From NCBI GenBank assembly GCA_029224185.1, contig CM055196.1, positions 372,001-436,000 of the forward strand: a stretch of 64,000 nt of DNA. The letters are read 5' to 3'. How positions within the stretch are numbered: position 1 is the first letter of the stretch; every line of letters starts with the position of its first letter. A program made the position numbers and the translations under genes. Positions 1-11,896 of the stretch are shown here, piece after piece. Source of the stretch: Karalla daura. Lineage: Eukaryota > Chordata > Actinopteri > Chaetodontiformes > Leiognathidae. The notes under the pieces are model-generated. The model did no database searches. It was given only the letters and a program-made list of their open reading frames with translations, and was not told the DNA's origin.

Positions 1-331
1 CAAAGTATGGCAACGTTGCGAATGTTTGTTTGTGGAGTTCTGTTTTTCCCATTCATTCTTATGGGAAAAAGCCAAATTGGCCAAGTGATAAACATTTGGC
101 TCTATGGAGACAACGCTGTCCCCAATCTGGAATACGAGCTCACTGTCACGCCGTAGGGGAGAGTCTCCAGAACGCCATGACACGATTTGGTGTGTGTACT
201 ATGAGAACTGTGGCCACAGTCGCGAGGAGTATTGTAATGTTTAACATTGATGGCAGTGGTGGGACAATGAATGGGGGCTTATGGAGAGAAAAGGCTGCAC
301 TGGGCCTACGATGAGGCTCGTCGTTTAAATT
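1..331. repeat. Partial array A monomer at the window edge
   Basis: This is the 3' part of a monomer whose start lies outside the window. It carries the usual landmarks: the 14-bp palindrome at 207-220 and the gtttaaattt block just before the next monomer. Its base choices (gaacgccatgac and gtattgtaatg) are an uncommon combination among the monomers here. Confidence 0.9.
207..220. repeat. 14-bp perfect palindrome, once per array A monomer
   Basis: ACTGTGGCCACAGT is its own reverse complement. It lies 125 bp before the monomer landmark in each full-length unit (for example 4062-4075). In the C-preceding variant and in the 17.6-kb unit the palindrome is kept while neighbouring bases change. 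It could bind a dimeric protein or may be chance; no function can be inferred. Confidence 0.85.
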
Positions 332-1103
332 TCACAAGGCGCACGGGTTTATGGCCTGCCGCGCATGAGAGAGCACCAATGTTCCTACAAACCTGGGAAA
401 AATAATTTGTCTGCTGCTTAGGGTGTGGCTGGGAGCAGCGTGAAAAGAGCGAAGCGAGAGCTGCTTTTTAAGCGATCCCGCATGTCGGCCCGGTGCTAAG
501 AAGAGATTGGACATGCCCAATGCTGAGGGGGCCCTTTCAAACTCTGGGAGTCTCCCAGGGCCTGTGCCATCTGCTGGGGTGCATTGAAGCTGGACGCCTC
601 ATCACTTTGTATTACCATGTCAGCAGAGGAGACATTGGAGCAGGTACCTGAGAACATGGCCGTCGAGAAGAAGTGCTGCTTAAAAACCATACAACCTATC
701 AGCGTGCAACTCGCTACACAAACGCACCACAAGATTCTTCACTTTTTGAAATGAAAAGGAAGTTTCAAAGTCAAAGTATGGCAACGTTGCGAATGTTTGT
801 TTGTGGAGTTCTGTTTTTCCCATTCATTCTTATGGGAAAAAGCCAAATTGGCCAAGTGATAAACATTTGGCTCTATGGAGACAACGCTGTCCCCAATCTG
901 GAATACGAGCTCACTGTCACGCCGTAGGGGAGAGTCTCCAGAACGCCCTGACACGATTTGGTGTGTGTACTATGAGAACTGTGGCCACAGTCGCAAGGAG
1001 AAGTGTAACGTTTAACATTGATGGCAGTGGTGGGACAATGAATGGGGGCTTATGGAGAGAAAAGGCTGCACTGGGCCATACGATGAGGCTCGTCGTTTAA
1101 ATT
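332..1103. repeat. Array A monomer, type A (772 bp)
   Basis: This type A monomer has the gagctgctttttaagcg marker and the intact 15-bp palindrome at 544-558. It matches the A units inside the HOR copies, apart from scattered substitutions. Confidence 0.9.
544..558. repeat. 15-bp inverted repeat, once per array A monomer
   Basis: CTGGGAG-T-CTCCCAG has 7-bp arms around a single T. It is intact in A and C monomers. B monomers carry ctgcgag and lose one pair. In the recombinant monomer at 3416 it lies inside the crossover interval. Confidence 0.85.
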
Positions 1104-1876
1104 TCACAAGGCGTACGGGTTTATGGCCTGCCCCGCATGAGAGAGCACCAATGTTCCTACAAAACTGGAGTAAAAATGTATTCTGCTGCTTTGGGTGTGG
1201 CTGGGAGCAGCGTGAAAAGAGCGAAGCGAGAGCTGCTTTTTAAGCGATCCCGCATGTCGGCCCGGTGCTAAGAAGAGATTGGACATGCCCAATGCTGAGG
1301 GGGCCCTTTCAAACTCTGGGAGTCTCCCAGGGCCTGTGCCATCTGCTGGGGTGCATTGAAGCTGGACGCCTCATCACTTTGTATTACCATGTCAGCAGAG
1401 GAGACATTGGAGCAGGTACCTGAGCACATGGCCGTCGAGAAGAAGTGCTGCTTAAAAACCATACAACCTATCAGCGTGCAACTCGCTACACAAACGCACC
1501 ACAAGATTCTTCACTTTTTGAAATGAAAATGAAGTTTCAAAGTCAAAGTATGGCAACGTTGCGAATGTTTGTTTGTGGAGTTCTGTTTTTCCCATTCATT
1601 CTTATGGGAAAAAGCCAAATTGGCCAAGTGATAAACATTTGGCTCTATGGAGACAACGCTGTCCAACAATCTGGAATACGAGCTCACTGTCACGCCGTAG
1701 GGGAGAGTCTCCAGAACTCCCTGACACGATTTGGTGTGTGTACTATGAGAACTGTGGCCACAGTCGCAAGGAGAAGTGTAACGTTTAACATTGATGGCAG
1801 TGGTGGGACAATGAATGGGGGCTTATGGAGAGAAAAGGCTGCACTGGGCCATACGATGAGGCTCGTCGTTTAAATT
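1104..1876. repeat. Array A recombinant monomer, B-to-A (773 bp)
   Basis: The first ~90 bp match type B (gcgtacggg, ggagtaaaaatg, gctttgggtg). From position 1220 the sequence is type A (agagcgaagcg, gagctgctttttaagcg). The switch must lie between about 1193 and 1219, where A and B are identical. A further 1-bp gain near 1663 (gtccaacaatctgg where others read gtccccaatctgg) makes it 773 bp. Confidence 0.85.
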
Positions 1877-2646
1877 TCACAAGGCGCACGGGTTTATGGC
1901 CTGCCCCGCATGAGAGAGCACCAATGTTCCTACAAAACTGGAAAAAAAATGTATTCTGCTGCCTAGGGTGTGGCTGGCAGCAGCGTGAAAAGTGCGAAAC
2001 GAGAGCTGATTTTTCAGCGATCCCGCATGTCGGCCCGGTGCTAAGAAGAGATTGGACATGCCCAATGCTGAAGGGGTCCTTTCCCACTCTGCGAGTCTCC
2101 CAGGGCCTGTGCCATCTGCTGGGGTGCATTGAAGCTGGACGCCTCATCACTTTGTATTGCCATGTCAGCAGAGGAAACAATGGAGCAGGTACCTGAGCAC
2201 ATGGTCGTCGAGAAGAGGTGCTGCTAAAAAACCATACAACCTATCAGCGTGCAACTCGCTACACAAACACACCATAAGATTCTTCAATTTTTGAAATGAA
2301 AATGAAGTTTCAAAGTCAAAGTATGGCAACGTTGCGAATGTTTGTTTGTGGAGTTCTGTTTTCCCATTCATTCTTTTAGGAAAAAGCCAAATTGGCCAAG
2401 TGATAAACATTTGGCTCTATGGAGGCTACACTTTCACCAATTTGGAATATGAGCTCATTGTCACGCCGTAGCGGAGAGTCTCCAGAATTCCCTGACACGA
2501 TTTGGTGTGTGTACTATGAGAACTGTGGCCACAGTTGCAAGGAGAAGTGTAACGTTTAACATTGATGGCAGTGGTGGGAAAATGAATGGGGGCTTAAGGA
2601 GAGAAGAGGCGGCGCTGTGCCGGAGATGAGGCTCGCTGTTTAAATT
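1877..2646. repeat. Array A monomer, diverged type B (770 bp)
   Basis: This B-like monomer has private changes (gcctagggtgtggctggcagcag), shared in part with the unit at 17032. It lost one T in the T-run near 2360 (ctgttttccc instead of ctgtttttccc). It ends in the ggctacactttcacc variant that precedes type C units. Confidence 0.85.
2005..2018. repeat. Small inverted repeat specific to B-like monomers
   Basis: GCTGA-TTTT-TCAGC has 5-bp arms and a 4-base loop. Type A units read gctgctttttaagc here and cannot form the full arms. C units read gctgaattttcagt. The site is therefore the best diagnostic for monomer type. It is not a bacterial-style terminator in this context. Confidence 0.7.
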
Positions 2647-3415
2647 TCACAAGGCGCATGGGTTTATGGCCTGCCTACATGAGAGAGCACCAATGTCCAT
2701 ACCAAAGTCGAAAAAGTATTTGTCTGCTGCCTAGGGTGTGGCTGGGAGCAGCGTGAAAAGAGCGAAATGAGAGCTGAATTTTCAGTGATCACGCATGTCG
2801 GCCTGGTACTATGAAGAGATTGGGCTTGCCCAATGCTGAGGGGGAACTTTCCCACTCTGGGAGTCTCCCAGGGCCTGGGCCATCTACTGGGGTGCATTGA
2901 AGCTGGACGCCTGTCCACTTTGTATTACTATGTCAGCAGAGGACACATTGGAGCAGGTACCTGAGAACATGGTCGTCGAGAAGAGGTGCTGCTGAAAAAC
3001 CATACAACCTATCAGCGTGCAACTCGCTACACAAACACACCACAAGCTTCTTCAATTTTTGAAATGAAAATGAAGTTTCAAAGTCAAAGTATGGCAACGT
3101 TGCGAATGTTTGTTTGTGGAGTTCTGTTTTTCCCATTCATTCTTATGGGATAAAGCCAAATTGGCCAAGTGATAAACATTTGGCTCTATGGAGTCAACGC
3201 TTTCACCAATCTGGAACATGAGCTAACTGTCAAGCCGTAGGGGAGAGTCTCCAGAGCGCCCTGACACGATTTGGTGTGTGTACTATGAGAACTGTGGCCA
3301 CAGTCGCGAGGAGTATTGTAATGTTTAACATTGATGGCAGTGGTGGGACAATGAATGGGGGCTTATGGAGAGAAAAGGCTGCACTGGGCCTACGATGAGG
3401 CTCGTCGTTTAAATT
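2647..3415. repeat. Array A monomer, type C (769 bp)
   Basis: Type C marker gagctgaattttcagtg is present, with ttgggcttgcccaatgc and catctactgggg. Near 2850 it reads aactttcccactctgg. The C unit of the third HOR copy reads the same, while the first two copies read aactttctctctctgg. The unit still has ggtacc near 2957, which the C units inside the HORs have lost (ggtgcc). Confidence 0.88.
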
Positions 3416-4186
3416 TCACAAGGCGCACGGGTTTATGGCCTGCCGCGCATGAGAGAGCACCAATGTTCCTACAAACCTGGGAAAAATAATTTGTCTGCTG
3501 CTTAGGGTGTGGCTGGGAGCAGCGTGAAAAGAGCGAAGCGAGAGCTGCTTTTTAAGCGATCCCGCATGTCGGCCCGGTGCTAAGAAGAGATTGGACATGC
3601 CCAATGCTGAGGGGGCCCTTTCAAACTCTGGGAGTCTCCCAGGGCCTGGGCCATCTACTGGGGTGCATTGAAGCTGGACGCCTGTCCACTTTGTATTACT
3701 ATGTCAGCAGAGGACACATTGGAGCAGGTGCCTGAGCACATGGTCGTCGAGAAGAGGTGCTGCTGAAAAACCATACAACCTATCAGCATGCAACTCGCTA
3801 CACAAACACACCACAAGCTTCTTCAATTTTTGAAATGAAAATGAAGTTTCAAAGTCAAAGTATGGCAACGTTGCGAATGTTTGTTTGTGGAGTTCTGTTT
3901 TTCCCATTCATTCTTATGGGATAAAGCCAAATTGGCCAAGTGATAAACATTTGGCTCTATGGAGACAACGCTTTCACCAATCTGGAACATGAGCTAACTG
4001 TCAAGCCGTAGGGGAGAGTCTCCAGAGCGCCCTGACACGATTTGGTGTGTGTACTATGAGAACTGTGGCCACAGTCGCGAGGAGTATTGTAATGTTTAAC
4101 ATTGATGGCAGTGGTGGGACAATGAATGGGGGCTTATGGAGAGAAAAGGCTGCACTGGGCCTACGATGAGGCTCGTCGTTTAAATT
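3416..4186. repeat. Array A recombinant monomer, A-to-C (771 bp)
   Basis: The first ~205 bp are type A (gagctgctttttaagcg, gggggccctttcaaac). From 3649 the sequence is type C (catctactgggg, gcctgtccact, ggtgcctgag). The crossover interval, about 3625-3648, contains the 15-bp palindrome at 3628-3642. The unit directly precedes the first complete HOR. Confidence 0.85.
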
Positions 4187-7100
4187 TCACAAGGCGCACG
4201 GGTTTATGGCCTGCCGCGCATGAGAGAGCACCAATGTTCCTACAAACCTGGGAAAAATAATTTGTCTGCTGCTTAGGGTGTGGCTGGGAGCAGCGTGAAA
4301 AGAGCGAAGCGAGAGCTGCTTTTTAAGCGATCCCGCATGTCGGCCCGGTGCTAAGAAGAGATTGGACATGCCCAATGCTGAGGGGGCCCTTTCAAACTCT
4401 GGGAGTCTCCCAGGGCCTGTGCCATCTGCTGGGGTGCATTGAAGCTGGACGCCTCATCACTTTGTATTACCATGTCAGCAGAGGAGACATTGGAGCAGGT
4501 ACCTGAGAACATGGCCGTCGAGAAGAAGTGCTGCTTAAAAACCATACAACCTATCAGCGTGCAACTCGCTACACAAACGCACCACAAGATTCTTCACTTT
4601 TTGAAATGAAAAGGAAGTTTCAAAGTCAAAGTATGGCAACGTTGCGAATGTTTGTTTGTGGAGTTCTGTTTTTCCCATTCATTCTTATGGGAAAAAGCCA
4701 AATTGGCCAAGTGATAAACATTTGGCTCTATGGAGACAACGCTGTCCCCAATCTGGAATACGAGCTCACTGTCACGCCGTAGGGGAGAGTCTCCAGAACG
4801 CCCTGACACGATTTGGTGTGTGTACTATGAGAACTGTGGCCACAGTCGCAAGGAGAAGTGTAACGTTTAACATTGATGGCAGTGGTGGGACAATGAATGG
4901 GGGCTTATGGAGAGAAAAGGCTGCACTGGGCCATACGATGAGGCTCGTCGTTTAAATTTCACAAGGCGTACGGGTTTATGGCCTGCCCCGCATGAGAGAG
5001 CACCAATGTTCCTACAAAACTGGAGTAAAAATGTATTCTGCTGCTTTGGGTGTGGCTGGGAGCAGCGTGAAAAGTGCGAAACGAGAGCTGATTTTTCAGC
5101 GATCCCGCATGTCGGCCCGGTGCTAAGAAGAGATTGGACATGCCCAATGCTGAAGGGGTCCTTTCCCACTCTGCGAGTCTCCCAGGGCCTGTGCCATCTG
5201 CTGGGGTGCATTGAAGCTGGACGCCTCATCACTTTGTATTGCCATGTCAGCAGAGGAAACAATGGAGCAGGTACCTGAGCACATGGTCGTCGAGAAGAGG
5301 TGCTGCTGAAAAACCATACAACCTATCAGCGTGCAACTCGCTACACAAACACAGCACAAGCTTCTTCAATTTTTGAAATGAAAATGAAGTTTCAAAGTCA
5401 AAGTATGGCAACGTTGCGAATGTTTGTTTGTGGAGTTCTGTTTTTCCCATTCATTCTTATGGGATAAAGCCAAATTGGCCAAGTGATAAACATTTGGCTC
5501 TATGGAGACAACGCTTTCACCAATCTGGAACATGAGCTAACTGTCAAGCCGTAGGGGAGAGTCTCCAGAGCGCCCTGACACGATTTGGTGTGTGTACTAT
5601 GAGAACTGTGGCCACAGTCGCGAGGAGTATTGTAATGTTTAACATTGATGGCAGTGGTGGGACAATGAATGGGGGCTTATGGAGAGAAAAGGCTGCACTG
5701 GGCCTACGATGAGGCTCGTCGTTTAAATTTCACAAGGCGCACGGGTTTATGGCCTGCCGCGCATGAGAGAGCACCAATGTTCCTACAAACCTGGGAAAAA
5801 TAATTTGTCTGCTGCTTAGGGTGTGGCTGGGAGCAGCGTGAAAAGAGCGAAGCGAGAGCTGCTTTTTAAGCGATCCCGCATGTCGGCCCGGTGCTAAGAA
5901 GAGATTGGACATGCCCAATGCTGAGGGGGCCCTTTCAAACTCTGGGAGTCTCCCAGGGCCTGTGCCATCTGCTGGGGTGCATTGAAGCTGGACGCCTCAT
6001 CACTTTGTATTACCATGTCAGCAGAGGAGACATTGGAGCAGGTACCTGAGAACATGGCCGTCGAGAAGAAGTGCTGCTTAAAAACCATACAACCTATCAG
6101 CGTGCAACTCGCTACACAAACGCACCACAAGATTCTTCACTTTTTGAAATGAAAAGGAAGTTTCAAAGTCAAAGTATGGCAACGTTGCGAATGTTTGTTT
6201 GTGGAGTTCTGTTTTTCCCATTCATTCTTATGGGAAAAAGCCAAATTGGCCAAGTGATAAACATTTGGCTCTATGGAGACAACGCTGTCCCCAATCTGGA
6301 ATACGAGCTCACTGTCACGCCGTAGGGGAGAGTCTCCAGAACGCCCTGACACGATTTGGTGTGTGTACTATGAGAACTGTGGCCACAGTCGCAAGGAGAA
6401 GTGTAACGTTTAACATTGATGGCAGTGGTGGGACAATGAATGGGGGCTTATGGAGAGAAAAGGCTGCACTGGGCCATACGATGAGGCTCGTCGTTTAAAT
6501 TTCACAAGGCGTACGGGTTTATGGCCTGCCCCGCATGAGAGAGCACCAATGTTCCTACAAAACTGGAGTAAAAATGTATTCTGCTGCTTTGGGTGTGGCT
6601 GGGAGCAGCGTGAAAAGTGCGAAACGAGAGCTGATTTTTCAGCGATCCCGCATGTCGGCCCGGTGCTAAGAAGAGATTGGACATGCCCAATGCTGAAGGG
6701 GTCCTTTCCCACTCTGCGAGTCTCCCAGGGCCTGTGCCATCTGCTGGGGTGCATTGAAGCTGGACGCCTCATCACTTTGTATTGCCATGTCAGCAGAGGA
6801 AACAATGGAGCAGGTACCTGAGCACATGGTCGTCGAGAAGAGGTGCTGCTAAAAAACCATACAACCTGTCAGCGTGCAACTCGCTACACAAACACACCAT
6901 AAGATTCTTCAATTTTTGAAATGAAAATGAAGTTTCAAAGTCAAAGTATGGCAACGTTGCGAATGTTTGTTTGTGGAGTTCTGTTTTTCCCATTCATTCT
7001 TTTAGGAAAAAGCCAAATTGGCCAAGTGATAAACATTTGGCTCTATGGAGGCTACACTTTCACCAATTTGGAATATGAGCTCATTGTCACGCCGTAGGGG

Positions 7101-8041
7101 AGAGTCTCCAGAATTCCCTGACACGATTTGGTGTGTGTACTATGAGAACTGTGGCCACAGTTGCAAGGAGAAGTGTAACGTTTAACATTGATGGCAGTGG
7201 TGGGAAAATGAATGGGGGCTTAAGGAGAGAAGAGGCGGCGCTGTGCCGGAGATGAGGCTCGCTGTTTAAATTTCACAAGGCGCATGGGTTTATGGCCTGC
7301 CTACATGAGAGAGCACCAATGTCCATACCAAAGTCGAAAAAGTATTTGTCTGCTGCCTAGGGTGTGGCTGGGAGCAGCGTGAAAAGAGCGAAATGAGAGC
7401 TGAATTTTCAGTGATCACGCATGTCGGCCTGGTACTATGAAGAGATTGGGCTTGCCCAATGCTGAGGGGGAACTTTCTCTCTCTGGGAGTCTCCCAGGGC
7501 CTGGGCCATCTACTGGGGTGCATTGAAGCTGGACGCCTGTCCACTTTGTATTACTATGTCAGCAGAGGACACATTGGAGCAGGTGCCTGAGCACATGGTC
7601 GTCGAGAAGAGGTGCTGCTGAAAAACCATACAACCTATCAGCATGCAACTCGCTACACAAACACACCACAAGCTTCTTCAATTTTTGAAATGAAAATGAA
7701 GTTTCAAAGTCAAAGTATGGCAACGTTGCGAATGTTTGTTTGTGGAGTTCTGTTTTTCCCATTCATTCTTATGGGATAAAGCCAAATTGGCCAAGTGATA
7801 AACATTTGGCTCTATGGAGACAACGCTTTCACCAATCTGGAACATGAGCTAACTGTCAAGCCGTAGGGGAGAGTCTCCAGAGCGCCCTGACACGATTTGG
7901 TGTGTGTACTATGAGAACTGTGGCCACAGTCGCGAGGAGTATTGTAATGTTTAACATTGATGGCAGTGGTGGGACAATGAATGGGGGCTTATGGAGAGAA
8001 AAGGCTGCACTGGGCCTACGATGAGGCTCGTCGTTTAAATT
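4187..8041. repeat. Array A higher-order repeat copy 1 (A-B-A-B-C, 3855 bp)
   Basis: Five monomers start at 4187 (A), 4959 (B), 5730 (A), 6502 (B) and 7273 (C), with lengths 772, 771, 772, 771 and 769. Shifting by 3855 bp lines the block up with the next one almost base for base. Distinctive bases are acagcacaag at 5351 (shared with copy 3, not copy 2) and ctttctctctctgg near 7475 (shared with copy 2, not copy 3). GGTACC is present in the A and B units and lost in C (ggtgcc at 7583). Confidence 0.95.
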
Positions 8042-11000
8042 TCACAAGGCGCACGGGTTTATGGCCTGCCGCGCATGAGAGAGCACCAATGTTCCTACAA
8101 ACCTGGGAAAAATAATTTGTCTGCTGCTTAGGGTGTGGCTGGGAGCAGCGTGAAAAGAGCGAAGCGAGAGCTGCTTTTTAAGCGATCCCGCATGTCGGCC
8201 CGGTGCTAAGAAGAGATTGGACATGCCCAATGCTGAGGGGGCCCTTTCAAACTCTGGGAGTCTCCCAGGGCCTGTGCCATCTGCTGGGGTGCATTGAAGC
8301 TGGACGCCTCATCACTTTGTATTACCATGTCAGCAGAGGAGACATTGGAGCAGGTACCTGAGAACATGGCCGTCGAGAAGAAGTGCTGCTTAAAAACCAT
8401 ACAACCTATCAGCGTGCAACTCGCTACACAAACGCACCACAAGATTCTTCACTTTTTGAAATGAAAAGGAAGTTTCAAAGTCAAAGTATGGCAACGTTGC
8501 GAATGTTTGTTTGTGGAGTTCTGTTTTTCCCATTCATTCTTATGGGAAAAAGCCAAATTGGCCAAGTGATAAACATTTGGCTCTATGGAGACAACGCTGT
8601 CCCCAATCTGGAATACGAGCTCACTGTCACGCCGTAGGGGAGAGTCTCCAGAACGCCCTGACACGAATTGGTGTGTGTACTATGAGAACTGTGGCCACAG
8701 TCGCAAGGAGAAGTGTAACGTTTAACATTGATGGCAGTGGTGGGACAATGAATGGGGGCTTATGGAGAGAAAAGGCTGCACTGGGCCATACGATGAGGCT
8801 CGTCGTTTAAATTTCACAAGGCGTACGGGTTTATGGCCTGCCCCGCATGAGAGAGCACCAATGTTCCTACAAAACTGGAGTAAAAATGTATTCTGCTGCT
8901 TTGGGTGTGGCTGGGAGCAGCGTGAAAAGTGCGAAACGAGAGCTGATTTTTCAGCGATCCCGCATGTCGGCCCGGTGCTAAGAAGAGATTGGACATGCCC
9001 AATGCTGAAGGGGTCCTTTCCCACTCTGCGAGTCTCCCAGGGCCTGTGCCATCTGCTGGGGTGCATTGAAGCTGGACGCCTCATCACTTTGTATTGCCAT
9101 GTCAGCAGAGGAAACAATGGAGCAGGTACCTGAGCACATGGTCGTCGAGAAGAGGTGCTGCTGAAAAACCATACAACCTATCAGCGTGCAACTCGCTACA
9201 CAAACACACCACAAGCTTCTTCAATTTTTGAAATGAAAATGAAGTTTCAAAGTCAAAGTATGGCAACGTTGCGAATGTTTGTTTGTGGAGTTCTGTTTTT
9301 CCCATTCATTCTTATGGGATAAAGCCAAATTGGCCAAGTGATAAACATTTGGCTCTATGGAGACAACGCTTTCACCAATCTGGAACATGAGCTAACTGTC
9401 AAGCCGTAGGGGAGAGTCTCCAGAGCGCCCTGACACGATTTGGTGTGTGTACTATGAGAACTGTGGCCACAGTCGCGAGGAGTATTGTAATGTTTAACAT
9501 TGATGGCAGTGGTGGGACAATGAATGGGGGCTTATGGAGAGAAAAGGCTGCACTGGGCCTACGATGAGGCTCGTCGTTTAAATTTCACAAGGCGCACGGG
9601 TTTATGGCCTGCCGCGCATGAGAGAGCACCAATGTTCCTACAAACCTGGGAAAAATAATTTGTCTGCTGCTTAGGGTGTGGCTGGGAGCAGCGTGAAAAG
9701 AGCGAAGCGAGAGCTGCTTTTTAAGCGATCCCGCATGTCGGCCCGGTGCTAAGAAGAGATTGGACATGCCCAATGCTGAGGGGGCCCTTTCAAACTCTGG
9801 GAGTCTCCCAGGGCCTGTGCCATCTGCTGGGGTGCATTGAAGCTGGACGCCTCATCACTTTGTATTACCATGTCAGCAGAGGAGACATTGGAGCAGGTAC
9901 CTGAGAACATGGCCGTCGAGAAGAAGTGCTGCTTAAAAACCATACAACCTATCAGCGTGCAACTCGCTACACAAACGCACCACAAGATTCTTCACTTTTT
10001 GAAATGAAAAGGAAGTTTCAAAGTCAAAGTATGGCAACGTTGCGAATGTTTGTTTGTGGAGTTCTGTTTTTCCCATTCATTCTTATGGGAAAAAGCCAAA
10101 TTGGCCAAGTGATAAACATTTGGCTCGAAGGAGACAACGCTGTCCCCAATCTGGAATACGAGCTCACTGTCACGCCGTAGGGGAGAGTCTCCAGAACGCC
10201 CTGACACGATTTGGTGTGTGTACTATGAGAACTGTGGCCACAGTCGCAAGGAGAAGTGTAACGTTTAACATTGATGGCAGTGGTGGGACAATGAATGGGG
10301 GCTTATGGAGAGAAAAGGCTGCACTGGGCCATACGATGAGGCTCGTCGTTTAAATTTCACAAGGCGTACGGGTTTATGGCCTGCCCCGCATGAGAGAGCA
10401 CCAATGTTCCTACAAAACTGGAGTAAAAATGTATTCTGCTGCTTTGGGTGTGGCTGGGAGCAGCGTGAAAAGTGCGAAACGAGAGCTGATTTTTCAGCGA
10501 TCCCGCATGTCGGCCCGGTGCTAAGAAGAGATTGGACATGCCCAATGCTGAAGGGGTCCTTTCCCACTCTGCGAGTCTCCCAGGGCCTGTGCCATCTGCT
10601 GGGGTGCATTGAAGCTGGACGCCTCATCACTTTGTATTGCCATGTCAGCAGAGGAAACAATGGAGCAGGTACCTGAGCACATGGTCGTCGAGAAGAGGTG
10701 CTGCTAAAAAACCATACAACCTGTCAGCGTGCAACTCGCTACACAAACACACCATAAGATTCTTCAATTTTTGAAATGAAAATGAAGTTTCAAAGTCAAA
10801 GTATGGCAACGTTGCGAATGTTTGTTTGTGGAGTTCTGTTTTTCCCATTCATTCTTTTAGGAAAAAGCCAAATTGGCCAAGTGATAAACATTTGGCTCTA
10901 TGGAGGCTACACTTTCACCAATTTGGAATATGAGCTCATTGTCACGCCGTAGGGGAGAGTCTCCAGAATTCCCTGACACGATTTGGTGTGTGTACTATGA

Positions 11001-11896
11001 GAACTGTGGCCACAGTTGCAAGGAGAAGTGTAACGTTTAACATTGATGGCAGTGGTGGGAAAATGAATGGGGGCTTAAGGAGAGAAGAGGCGGCGCTGTG
11101 CCGGAGATGAGGCTCGCTGTTTAAATTTCACAAGGCGCATGGGTTTATGGCCTGCCTACATGAGAGAGCACCAATGTCCATACCAAAGTCGAAAAAGTAT
11201 TTGTCTGCTGCCTAGGGTGTGGCTGGGAGCAGCGTGAAAAGAGCGAAATGAGAGCTGAATTTTCAGTGATCACGCATGTCGGCCTGGTACTATGAAGAGA
11301 TTGGGCTTGCCCAATGCTGAGGGGGAACTTTCTCTCTCTGGGAGTCTCCCAGGGCCTGGGCCATCTACTGGGGTGCATTGAAGCTGGACGCCTGTCCACT
11401 TTGTATTACTATGTCAGCAGAGGACACATTGGAGCAGGTGCCTGAGCACATGGTCGTCGAGAAGAGGTGCTGCTGAAAAACCATACAACCTATCAGCATG
11501 CAACTCGCTACACAAACACACCACAAGCTTCTTCAATTTTTGAAATGAAAATGAAGTTTCAAAGTCAAAGTATGGCAACGTTGCGAATGTTTGTTTGTGG
11601 AGTTCTGTTTTTCCCATTCATTCTTATGGGATAAAGCCAAATTGGCCAAGTGATAAACATTTGGCTCTATGGAGACAACGCTTTCACCAATCTGGAACAT
11701 GAGCTAACTGTCAAGCCGTAGGGGAGAGTCTCCAGAGCGCCCTGACACGATTTGGTGTGTGTACTATGAGAACTGTGGCCACAGTCGCGAGGAGTATTGT
11801 AATGTTTAACATTGATGGCAGTGGTGGGACAATGAATGGGGGCTTATGGAGAGAAAAGGCTGCACTGGGCCTACGATGAGGCTCGTCGTTTAAATT
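8042..11896. repeat. Array A higher-order repeat copy 2 (A-B-A-B-C, 3855 bp)
   Basis: Monomers start at 8042, 8814, 9585, 10357 and 11128 in the order A-B-A-B-C. Private changes include acacgaattgg (base 8667) and a double change in ggctcgaaggag (bases 10127 and 10129; others read ggctctatggag). The unit at 8814 reads acaccacaag where copies 1 and 3 read acagcacaag. Confidence 0.95.

Noticed and set aside
75..95. RNA polymerase III A-box-like tggccaagtga in array A monomers
   Set aside because: There is no B-box match at a suitable distance downstream and no tRNA-like folding or T-run terminator. A single 11-bp match is not evidence for a SINE or tRNA gene.
250..280. Possible G-quadruplex in array A (ggcagtggtggg…gggggc)
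   Set aside because: It could form at most two quartets, with one long loop. It is too weak to report as a feature.
480..500. CENP-B box-like sequence in array A (tcccgcatgtcggccc)
   Set aside because: It matches only the CCCGnnT half of the reverse-complement core and lacks the CGAA half. No better match was seen in array B, where gatttcggccg also fails the core pattern.
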